Shown: positions 7,216-13,099, counted from the stretch's first letter. The stretch: 13,538 nucleotides of DNA from an uncultured Clostridia bacterium (GCA_937934775.1 CALGYL010000346.1:1-13538), one strand, 5' to 3'. Numbers and translations are program-made. The notes: a model not told the origin generated them from the letters alone.

Positions 7216-8211
7216 ATGAGCAGGCTGCTGGAAGTCAAAAACCTGAGCACAAATTTCCACATCGGCGTCGGCTGCGTTCAGGCCGTGCGCAATGTTTCCG
7301 TCCGCCTGGATTTTGGCGAATCGCTGGGCGTGGTGGGCGAATCCGGCTCCGGCAAGAGCGTCACCATGCTTTCGGTGATGGGCCTTCTGCCCCAGTACGC
7401 GGAAGTCACCGCCGATGCCATCCTGTTTAACGGCACGGAAATGCAGAACCTGGACGCTTCCGAGTTCCGGAAGATCCGCGGCGGCGACATCGGCATGATC
7501 TTTCAGGACCCCATGACCAGCCTGAACCCGTTGTACTCGGTGGAGAACCAGCTGACTGAGCCGCTGCGCATTCACCGCAAGATGAGCAAGGAGGAAGCGC
7601 GCAAGACGGCGCTGGAACTCCTCAGGCGGGTGGATATCCCCGATCCCGAGCAGCGGCTTAAGCAATACCCCCATGAGTTTTCCGGCGGCATGCGGCAGCG
7701 TGTGATGATCGCGATGGCGGTCGCCTGCCAGCCCAAGCTGGTCATCGCCGACGAGCCGACCACCGCGCTGGATGTGACCATCCAAGCCCAGGTGCTGGAG
7801 CTTCTGGAGCACCTGAAAAACGAGACAAATACCTCCATCATCATGATTACCCACGATCTGGGCGTCATCGCCAGCATGTGCCGGCGCATTCTGGTCATGT
7901 ACGGGGGTTTGGTCTGCGAGCAGGGCACCGCCCGGGAGATCTTCTATGAGCCCAGACATCCCTATACCTGGGGCCTTCTGCATTCCATCCCCAAGCTCAA
8001 CCAGCAGAAGGGTGAAAAGCTGATCCCCATCAACGGCACGCCGCCCGACATGCTTCGCCCGCCCAAGGGATGCCCGTTCGCGCCCCGCTGCCCCTACGCG
8101 ATGCCGGTCTGCCGCCAGTACCTGGCGCCGGACTCGGTTCTGAGCGATACGCATGCCGTCGCGTGCCATCTGATGCATCCCAAGGCTCCGAAGATCGAAA
8201 GGCAGGTGTGA
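7216..8211 (+). CDS. oppD: Oligopeptide ABC transporter ATP-binding protein OppD
   Basis: The 331-residue ATPase energises peptide uptake. Walker A is GESGSGKS (41-48), the Q-loop IFQDP (Q97), the ABC signature SGGMRQR (156-162), Walker B LVIADE (175-180) and the H-loop His213. The C-terminal oligopeptide-transporter domain carries four Cys at 286, 292, 299 and 317 (C-x5-C-x6-C-x17-C), a pattern associated with an iron-sulfur cluster in related Dpp/Opp ATPases. MRQR in the signature, where OppF has QRQR, agrees with the D-type assignment. A purine-rich GAGAGGGGG ribosome site lies shortly before the ATG. The stop codon is 3 bases from the oppF start, so the two ATPases are probably made together. 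Confidence 0.93.
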   Translation: MSRLLEVKNLSTNFHIGVGCVQAVRNVSVRLDFGESLGVVGESGSGKSVTMLSVMGLLPQYAEVTADAILFNGTEMQNLDASEFRKIRGGDIGMIFQDPMTSLNPLYSVENQLTEPLRIHRKMSKEEARKTALELLRRVDIPDPEQRLKQYPHEFSGGMRQRVMIAMAVACQPKLVIADEPTTALDVTIQAQVLELLEHLKNETNTSIIMITHDLGVIASMCRRILVMYGGLVCEQGTAREIFYEPRHPYTWGLLHSIPKLNQQKGEKLIPINGTPPDMLRPPKGCPFAPRCPYAMPVCRQYLAPDSVLSDTHAVACHLMHPKAPKIERQV

Positions 8212-8214
8212 TCC

Positions 8215-9183
8215 GTGGCGAAAAAGGCGCTGATTGAGGCGAAAAACCTCAAGATGTATTTTCCCGTGGGCAACAACCTGCTGGGCAAGCGGAAGCTACT
8301 AAAGGCGGTCGACGACGTCAGCTTCGGCCTGTACCCCGGCGAGACCGTCGCCGTGGTCGGCGAATCGGGCTGCGGCAAGACCACCGTGGGCCGCACGCTG
8401 GTGCGCCTGTACGAGCCCACCGCCGGGCAGATTCTCTTCGGCGGCGCGGACATCGCCAAGCTCTCCGAGGCGGAAGAGCTGCCCTATCGCAATCGCATGC
8501 AGATGATCTTTCAGGACCCTTACGCGTCGCTGAATCCCCGCATGACCATCTCCAGCATCATCGCGGAGCCGCTCAGGTACCAGGGCGTGAACCCTGCGGA
8601 GATTAGCGACCGCGTGCACAGCCTGATCGAGCAGGTGGGCCTCAGGGAAGACCACCTGAACCGTTACCCTCACGAGTTCTCCGGCGGGCAACGGCAGCGC
8701 ATCGGCATCGCGCGGGCGCTGGCCAGTCATCCGGATTTTATTGTGTGCGACGAGCCTATCTCCGCACTGGACGTTTCCATTCAGGCGCAGATCATCAACA
8801 TGCTGGAGGAACTCCAGGAAAAATTGAATGTGACCTACCTGTTCGTATCCCACGACCTGTCCATGGTGCGCCACATTTCACATCGGGTGGCGGTCATGTA
8901 CCTGGGGCACATTGTGGAGATGGCGCAGGTGGGCGAACTGTACGCCAACGTGCTGCACCCCTACACCAAGGCGCTGATGTCCGCCGTACCGATCGCGGAT
9001 CCGGATGCGGCGGCGAAGTCCCGCCGGATCGTGCTGCAGGGCGACGTGCCCAAGCCCATCGATCCGCCCAGCGGCTGTCCCTTCAGGACCCGCTGTCCGA
9101 TGGCCTCCGAGCAGTGCGCGAAGGAAACCCCGGTACTGAAGGATGTGGGCGGGGAGCACTTCGTCGCGTGCCATAAAGTCTAG
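8215..9183 (+). CDS. oppF: Oligopeptide ABC transporter ATP-binding protein OppF
   Basis: The 322-residue second ATPase forms the OppDF heterodimer. Walker A is GESGCGKT (49-56), Q-loop Q100, signature SGGQRQR (156-162), Walker B FIVCDE (175-180) and H-loop His213. The C-terminal Cys set at 288, 294, 301 and 319 has exactly the same C-x5-C-x6-C-x17-C spacing as in OppD. The segment NNLLGKRKLLKAVDDVSF near residues 20-37, with an insert before the core, is typical of OppF. Translation starts at a GTG, with an AGGCAGGTG-like site overlapping the end of oppD, which indicates coupling. It is the last gene of the transporter unit. No T-run terminator follows; a hairpin at 9186-9216 begins 2 bases after the TAG. 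Confidence 0.93.
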   Translation: MAKKALIEAKNLKMYFPVGNNLLGKRKLLKAVDDVSFGLYPGETVAVVGESGCGKTTVGRTLVRLYEPTAGQILFGGADIAKLSEAEELPYRNRMQMIFQDPYASLNPRMTISSIIAEPLRYQGVNPAEISDRVHSLIEQVGLREDHLNRYPHEFSGGQRQRIGIARALASHPDFIVCDEPISALDVSIQAQIINMLEELQEKLNVTYLFVSHDLSMVRHISHRVAVMYLGHIVEMAQVGELYANVLHPYTKALMSAVPIADPDAAAKSRRIVLQGDVPKPIDPPSGCPFRTRCPMASEQCAKETPVLKDVGGEHFVACHKV

Positions 9184-9185
9184 AG

Positions 9186-9216
9186 GCGTTGAAACCTCCT
9201 TCGGATGTTCCAACGC
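9186..9216. repeat. Leading hairpin of the intergenic repeat, copy A
   Basis: GCGTTGAAAC (9186-9195) pairs with GTTCCAACGC (9207-9216), with one A-C mismatch. Inside, TCC pairs with GGA around a TTC loop. The block CTGCC-GGATTTCCGGG ending at 9261 follows 34 bases later. The hairpin and that block both recur after the C39-like gene (12687-12757). No T-run follows, so this is not a standard terminator even though it directly follows the oppF stop. A small AAATCC/GGATTT hairpin (9241-9256) is present only in this copy. Confidence 0.6.
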
Positions 9217-9282
9217 GGAGAAGAGAACTTCGCAAGCCAAAAATCCTGCCGGATTTCCGGGCGGCGCGCTGACTTATGGTAC

Positions 9283-9348
9283 TGTTTCTACCACCAGTGC
9301 GCGCACTGATAGTAGAAACATGCTTCCGGCGCACAAGTCGCCGGAAGC
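9283..9348. repeat. Two-hairpin intergenic unit, copy 1
   Basis: Hairpin 1a: TGTTTCTAC (9283-9291) pairs with GTAGAAACA (9312-9320), enclosing the inner stem CAGTGC (9295-9300)/GCACTG (9303-9308). Hairpin 1b: GCTTCCGGCG (9322-9331) pairs perfectly with CGCCGGAAGC (9339-9348) around the loop CACAAGT. The same arrangement repeats exactly 97 bases downstream. No protein is credibly encoded here. The function is unknown. Confidence 0.75.
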
Positions 9349-9379
9349 GAATGAAGCAGAACGAGACTTTGTTGATGGT

Positions 9380-9446
9380 CTGTACAATCACCAGTGTTTG
9401 CACTGGTGATTGTAACGCGTTCCCGGCGCGCAGGTCGCCGGGAACG
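9380..9446. repeat. Two-hairpin intergenic unit, copy 2
   Basis: Hairpin 2a is a perfect 14-bp stem, TACAATCACCAGTG (9383-9396) with CACTGGTGATTGTA (9401-9414), loop TTTG. Hairpin 2b is a perfect 11-bp stem, CGTTCCCGGCG (9418-9428) with CGCCGGGAACG (9436-9446), loop CGCAGGT. Centres of hairpins a and b are 33.5 bases apart in both copies. CACCAGTG and GCACTG are identical to copy 1, while the outer stem changes sequence but keeps pairing. Confidence 0.78.
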
Positions 9447-9468
9447 AAGGAGAAGGCGGGAGACCGCG

Positions 9469-9553
9469 CGCGGGCGAGCGGGAAAGGCAAGCGGGATAAC
9501 CGCTGGAAAGAGTACCGGGATGGTCGCTGGAAAGGGTGCAGGGATTGGGTTTT
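9469..9553. repeat. Degenerate 24-bp tandem repeat upstream of alr
   Basis: GGGAT recurs at 9493, 9517 and 9541, exactly 24 bases apart. The clearest units share GGGAT, then CGCTGGAAAG, then GT (9493-9516 and 9517-9540). A decayed unit with GCGGGAAAGG precedes them (9469-9492) and a partial unit follows them. Because 24 is a multiple of three, spurious frames on either strand show 8-residue repeats (for example RWKEYRDG), but no ribosome site or family match supports a gene. Confidence 0.6.
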
Positions 9554-9555
9554 GA

Positions 9556-9574
9556 GGCCGAACGTTATTCGGCC
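9556..9574 (+). other. Hairpin in the alr leader region
   Basis: GGCCGAA (9556-9562) and TTCGGCC (9568-9574) form a perfect 7-bp stem with loop CGTTA, 46 bases before the alr start. No T-run follows. I see no convincing promoter between 9184 and 9620, so alr may be read through from oppF or use a weak or activated promoter. Confidence 0.4.
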
Positions 9575-9620
9575 ATGAGGGCATTCAGGAAAGAATCGGC
9601 GAATCGAGGCGTGAAAACCT

Positions 9621-10775
9621 TTGGAACATGCCATGACCTATGATGACGCCACCTCCCGCTGCTGGCTGGAAGTGGATTTGGACGCGATCCGGGACAATTA
9701 CCGCTCCGCCGCGGTGCTCGTCGGGGATGCCCAAAAGCTGATACCCGTATTGAAGGCGGACGCCTACGGCATGGGCGCGGCGGCGGTTGGCCGGCTGCTT
9801 GCGTCGGAGGGCGCGCAGCTCTTCGCGGTTGCGACTGGCGACGAGGCGGAGCAGCTGATCCGGGCGCTTACGGAGGACGCGAAGGTTTTGTCATTAGGCC
9901 TAGTGGGGCCGGGGCAGATGGCGCGCCTGATACAAAGGGGCATGCCGCTGACGATGTACTCCGTCAAGCAGGGCCACGCGATCGCCGAAACCGCGGAAAA
10001 GCTGGGCGTTCAGGCGGAGGTGCATGTCAAGGTCGATACCGGCCTGCACCGGCTTGGCCTGGACCCGGAGAGCGCGGCGGAGGACGTCTTGGAAATTTAT
10101 CGGTCCGGCCGCATCCGGATCGCGGGGCTTTTTACCCATTTGGGCATCCATACGGCGGAAATGGACCGCGTTCAGACCGGGAAGCTGCGCAATGTGCGCG
10201 ACCAGTTGGCGGCGCGGGGCGTCGAGGTACCGATGGTCCACGCGGTGGACTCCATCGGCATGGCGCGCTATCCGGAGGACCACATGGACGCCGCTCGCAT
10301 CGGCGCGTGGCTGTACGGCGTGACGCCCTATCGGTACGACCGGCCGGATCTGTGCCGGAACGTTGCCCGGTTCAAGGCCCGCGTCTCCCAGGTGCGTCTG
10401 GTCAAAAAAGGCGAACTGGTGGGCTACGACGACGACCATCCGCTGGAGGCGGACCGGTGGATCGCGACGGTCTCAGCGGGCTATGTGGACGGGTTTCCCC
10501 GTCTGATGCACGATCAGGCGATCGAGATCCGCGGCGGCCGGGCGAAGGTGTGCGGTCTGGTCTGCATGGATCAGCTGATGGCGGATGTGACGGACATCCC
10601 CGGCGTTCAAGAGGGGGACGAGGTCGTCTTCGTCGGCGGCGGGATTTCCGTGAACGAGTACGCGAAGATGGGGCAGCTGAACCGGAACGAGGCGTGGGCG
10701 CGGATCGGAAAGCGCGTGCCTCGCGTCTATTTTGAGGGCGGGAAGCCCGCCTTTGTGCACGCGGAGGTAACCTGA
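9621..10775 (+). CDS. alr: Alanine racemase (PLP-dependent)
   Basis: The 384-residue protein has the fold-type III racemase landmarks. The PLP lysine is Lys45 in PVLKADAYG. KVDTGLHRLGL (137-147), HAVDS (207-211) and Arg226 in ARIGAWLYG are in the expected places. The second catalytic base is Tyr269 in LVGYDD, 19 residues before Tyr288 of SAGYVDGFPR, the spacing found in known alanine racemases. VCMDQLMADVT (314-324) is the conserved C-terminal motif. It interconverts L- and D-alanine in the cytoplasm, for the cell wall or for D-alanine breakdown. The context after Tyr269 (DDDH, where many have GxTY) is unusual, so another substrate such as serine is possible. The TTG at 9621 has GAGG at 9606-9609, 11 bases away; ATG at 9633 is an alternative start. 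It heads a tight three-gene unit. Confidence 0.9.
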   Translation: MEHAMTYDDATSRCWLEVDLDAIRDNYRSAAVLVGDAQKLIPVLKADAYGMGAAAVGRLLASEGAQLFAVATGDEAEQLIRALTEDAKVLSLGLVGPGQMARLIQRGMPLTMYSVKQGHAIAETAEKLGVQAEVHVKVDTGLHRLGLDPESAAEDVLEIYRSGRIRIAGLFTHLGIHTAEMDRVQTGKLRNVRDQLAARGVEVPMVHAVDSIGMARYPEDHMDAARIGAWLYGVTPYRYDRPDLCRNVARFKARVSQVRLVKKGELVGYDDDHPLEADRWIATVSAGYVDGFPRLMHDQAIEIRGGRAKVCGLVCMDQLMADVTDIPGVQEGDEVVFVGGGISVNEYAKMGQLNRNEAWARIGKRVPRVYFEGGKPAFVHAEVT

Positions 10776-10779
10776 GCGT

Positions 10780-11970
10780 ATGAACAGGCAGGAGATCCGA
10801 AAGCTCTCGGAGGATACGTTCGTTTGGGCGGTCAACATGCGGCGCGCGCTGCACCGGATTCCGGAGCCGGGGTTTGAGGAGTTCAAGACCCAGAAGCTGA
10901 TTTGCGAAACGCTGGACGCGCTGGGGATCCCGTATACGACCCAGCGGACCTGGATCATCGCGGAGATACGCGGCGCGCATCCGGGCCGCGTGGTAGGCCT
11001 TCGCGCCGACATCGATGCGCTGCCGGTGACGGAGCCTGCGGACTGCCCCTTTCGCTCCGGGCACGAGGGCTGGATGCACGCCTGTGGGCACGACGTGCAT
11101 ACCGCGATCCAGCTGGGCGCCGCGAAGATTCTGAACGCCATGAAGGACCGGCTGCACGGTTCGGTCAAGCTGTTCTTCCAACCGGCGGAGGAGACCGACG
11201 GCGGCGGGAAGCCTATGGTGCAGGCGGGCGCGCTGGAAAATCCCCACGTGGACGCGTGCTATGGCCTGCATCTGCAGTCCAGGCTGCCGCTGGGCACGGT
11301 GGAGACTCGCTCCGGTACGCTGAACGCTTCAACCGACGATGTGATCCTTGAAATCAAAGGGCGCGGAGGCCACGCGGCCTATCCGGAAAACAGCGTGGAC
11401 GCCATCGTCGCCGCGGCGCAGGTGATCACCGCGCTGCAGACGCTGGTCTCCAGGAACGTGTCGCCGCTGTCCAGCGCGGTGCTCAGCTTCGGCATCGTGG
11501 AGGGCGGGCGGGCGCCCAACATCATCTGCGACCACGTGCGGCTGAAGGGCACGCTCAGGACGGCCGATCCGGAGCTGCGCGCGTATCTCCAAAAGCGCAT
11601 CCGCGAGGTCGCCTCGGGGGTCTCAGCGGCCTTCGGCGGCAGCGCGGAGGTGAGGATCGTCGAGGGCTACAGCGCGCTGGTCAACCATCCCAGGGAGGCG
11701 AAGCGGGTTCTGGAGATCGCTGAGGCCCTTCTTGGCGGCGAGCATGTGCTTGTCAAGGACAGCCCCAGCATGGGCGGCGAGGACTTTTCCTACTTTATTG
11801 AGAACAATCCCGGAGCGTTTTATCACATCGGCTGCACACCCAAGGAGGACCTGCCCGCGCCCGCGCTGCACAGCCCGCTGTTCAGGCCCGATGAGCGGTG
11901 CATCCTGACAGGGCTTATGATGCAGACGGCCCTCGCGCTGGTTGAAACGGGGACGGAGGAGAGCGTTTGA
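10780..11970 (+). CDS. M20D-family metallo-amidohydrolase/carboxypeptidase
   Basis: The 396-residue enzyme matches the hippurate hydrolase / N-acyl-amino-acid amidohydrolase group of the M20 family, which cleaves acyl groups or terminal residues from amino acids and short peptides using two metal ions. The likely ligands are all present: Cys102 and His104 in MHACGHDVHT, Glu138 in FFQPAEE, His164 in YGLHLQ and His364 in ALHSP. GLRADIDALPV (73-83), the dimerisation-domain GRGGHAAYPENSVDAI (194-209) and MGGEDFSYF (331-339) complete the pattern. There is no signal peptide, so it is cytoplasmic. It starts 4 bases after the alr stop. GGAGG at 10763-10767 is rather far (12 bases), which suggests coupling to alr translation. 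Its end overlaps the next gene by 4 bases. The substrate cannot be fixed from sequence. Confidence 0.9.
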   Translation: MNRQEIRKLSEDTFVWAVNMRRALHRIPEPGFEEFKTQKLICETLDALGIPYTTQRTWIIAEIRGAHPGRVVGLRADIDALPVTEPADCPFRSGHEGWMHACGHDVHTAIQLGAAKILNAMKDRLHGSVKLFFQPAEETDGGGKPMVQAGALENPHVDACYGLHLQSRLPLGTVETRSGTLNASTDDVILEIKGRGGHAAYPENSVDAIVAAAQVITALQTLVSRNVSPLSSAVLSFGIVEGGRAPNIICDHVRLKGTLRTADPELRAYLQKRIREVASGVSAAFGGSAEVRIVEGYSALVNHPREAKRVLEIAEALLGGEHVLVKDSPSMGGEDFSYFIENNPGAFYHIGCTPKEDLPAPALHSPLFRPDERCILTGLMMQTALALVETGTEESV

Positions 11971-12686
11971 AAGTGGACGAAATTCGCGCGGACGGGATCT
12001 TTTTTCTGGAAAACGACCAGCTGAGGCCGCTGGAATACACGGGCAAAGAGCGGATGGTCGAGTACGAGGGGAAACTTTTGCGCTTATGTAACCAGAGCTG
12101 CCCCGAATGGACACATCCCTATGTCTACGCCGGGGAGCCCAGCGACCCGGACGACAACCTGCATAACTCCGGCTGCGGCATCTTCGCCACCGCGCACCTG
12201 ATCGATTGGGTGACCGGCGAGAAGATCGACGTCGAGGAGTTGGCGGACTTCTCTTGCGAAAACGGCGGGCGCGGGGACGACGGCACAGACCGCCCGGCAC
12301 TTCTTGCCGCGATGCAGAAGGCGGGGCGGCTGGAAAAGGCGGGCCTCCGGTACGATTTTGACGGTCTCTTGAACGACCATGAGGCGCTGTGGGCCAACAT
12401 GGTGGCGGGCGGCTGCGCGCTGTGCGATCTTCGGGTGGGGCACATCGTGGCGCTGGCCGACTGGCGGGAGCGGGAGGGCGAGCGGGAGCTTCTGGTGATC
12501 GATTCCTCCCGCGACAGCATGAACCCCTCTGTCCGGCCCAAGATCCGGGGCGTTGTGCCCGCTTCCCGGGCCGTCGCTCAGTACGTCAACGCCGCGGGCG
12601 TGCGCACCGGCCTGGATGAGCACTACGCTATGTTCTGGGTGCCGCTGGATTTGCCGTTTGACTTCACGCTTTTGCACAAAGCATGA
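11967..12686 (+). CDS. C39-like putative cysteine peptidase, cytoplasmic
   Basis: This 239-residue protein is not firmly named, but its layout fits the C39-like (papain-fold) group: Cys70 in HNSGCGIFATAHLIDW, a helical middle with GRGDDGTDRPALLAAMQKAG (101-120), then His159 in LRVGHIVALADW and Asp179 in LLVIDSS. These would form the Cys-His-Asp site. The oxyanion Gln usually found before the Cys is not obvious, so activity is unproven. No signal peptide or membrane segment is visible, unusual for a group that is often secreted or fused to exporters. Translation starts at TTG 11967, overlapping the M20 stop as TTGA, with GGAGG (11955-11959) 7 bases before it. This tight coupling implies a role joined to the amidohydrolase and racemase. 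It could be a peptidase, an amidase or an inactive binding relative. Confidence 0.6.
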   Translation: MKVDEIRADGIFFLENDQLRPLEYTGKERMVEYEGKLLRLCNQSCPEWTHPYVYAGEPSDPDDNLHNSGCGIFATAHLIDWVTGEKIDVEELADFSCENGGRGDDGTDRPALLAAMQKAGRLEKAGLRYDFDGLLNDHEALWANMVAGGCALCDLRVGHIVALADWREREGERELLVIDSSRDSMNPSVRPKIRGVVPASRAVAQYVNAAGVRTGLDEHYAMFWVPLDLPFDFTLLHKA

Positions 12687-12757
12687 GCGTAGAAACCTCC
12701 TGACGGATGTTTCAACGCATGGGAGCGGTGCACTTGAAAACTGCCTGGATTTCCGGG
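12687..12757. repeat. Leading hairpin and GGATTTCCGGG block, copy B
   Basis: The stem starts on the base after the TGA of the C39-like gene: GCGT (12687-12690) with ACGC (12715-12718), an A-A mismatch, GAAAC (12692-12696) with GTTTC (12709-12713), a C-T mismatch, then TCC with GGA around TGAC. CTGCC-T-GGATTTCCGGG ends at 12757. The same two blocks follow oppF at 9186-9261, with 34 bases between them there and 28 here. Confidence 0.6.
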
Positions 12758-12852
12758 TGAGCATCTGATACCAATTCCAAGTATATTACCAATCCAAAAC
12801 ATTCTTTCTTCGTTGCGCCGGGCCTTTTTCCGCCCTGCGGTGTCGCCCTCCG

Positions 12853-12877
12853 CTTGAAATAGCGCTGCTATTTTGAG
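12853..12877. other. Hairpin in the intergenic region before the APC permease
   Basis: CTTGAAATAGC (12853-12863) pairs with GCTATTTTGAG (12867-12877) around GCT. The inner 7 bp (AAATAGC/GCTATTT) are perfect and there are two G-T wobbles. A short overlapping GAGC/GCTC stem (12875-12878 with 12884-12887) could compete with it. No role is evident. The rest of 12758-12852 shows only A/T-rich then C-rich sequence, with no gene. Confidence 0.4.
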
Positions 12878-12890
12878 CTGAAGGCTCCTT

Positions 12891-12960
12891 GATCTGCCAG
12901 TGTTCGCACGGGTGGATCAAATTCGTTTCCCGGCGTCACTGCGCTTGTATTGGCGGAGAC
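12891..12960. repeat. Two-hairpin intergenic unit, copy 3 (degenerate)
   Basis: GATCTGCCAGTG (12891-12902) pairs with CACGGGTGGATC (12907-12918) around TTCG, with two wobbles and one A-G mismatch. It keeps the CCAGTG...GCAC core of copies 1 and 2. GTTTCCCGGCG (12925-12935) matches the left arm of hairpin 2b, but the right arm is missing. GGCGGAGAC (12952-12960) resembles GGCGGGAGAC at 9455-9464 but sits 10 bases closer to the left arm, as expected if the right arm was deleted. Confidence 0.55.
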
Positions 12961-13005
12961 TGGATTGGGCGTTCGCACAGAAAAAGGCGCATTTTTTCCA
13001 AATTG

Positions 13006-13024
13006 TGCGCCGAATTATGGCGCA
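13006..13024. promoter_or_regulatory. Possible operator upstream of the APC permease promoter
   Basis: TGCGCC (13006-13011) and GGCGCA (13019-13024) are perfect inverted repeats with a 7-base spacer, ending 5 bases before the -35. A third GGCGCA half-site lies at 12986-12991 inside an A-run/T-run context. The placement fits an activator or repressor site. No regulator is encoded in the window. Confidence 0.4.
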
Positions 13025-13029
13025 AAGTG

Positions 13030-13058
13030 TTTACAAATGTGAAGAAAAGACCTATAAT
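13030..13058 (+). promoter_or_regulatory. Promoter for the APC permease gene
   Basis: TTTACA (13030-13035) and TATAAT (13053-13058) are separated by exactly 17 bases. The -10 is perfect and the -35 differs from consensus at one base. The predicted start near 13065 leaves a leader of about 58 bases that contains the hairpin at 13071-13099. Confidence 0.8.
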
Positions 13059-13070
13059 GCGTTGGGACAT

Positions 13071-13099
13071 GGAGAAGGCTGATTGTTTTAGCCTTCTCC
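13071..13099 (+). promoter_or_regulatory. Leader hairpin that may control APC permease translation
   Basis: GGAGAAGGCT (13071-13080) pairs perfectly over 10 bp with AGCCTTCTCC (13090-13099). No T-run follows. The 3' arm also contains CCTTCT (13092-13097), complementary to AGAAGG (13109-13114), the ribosome-site region of the next gene. Two exclusive pairings are therefore possible: hairpin formed with the ribosome site free, or 3' arm covering the ribosome site. Confidence 0.45.

Noticed and set aside
9186..9216. Intrinsic terminator for oppF
   Set aside because: The hairpin is well placed but is followed by GGAGAAG rather than a T-run; the homologous hairpin at 12687-12718 is followed by ATGGGAG. 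It is better treated as a repeat element.
9186..9446. CRISPR array or mobile-element ends
   Set aside because: There are no regular identical repeats with unique spacers, no Cas or transposase gene, and no target-site duplication that I can see. The repeats are diverged hairpins.
9276..9584. Small open frames of about 100 codons on both strands between oppF and alr
   Set aside because: They run straight through the hairpin units and the 24-bp repeat, which explains the repeated residues, and they lack a ribosome site and family similarity.
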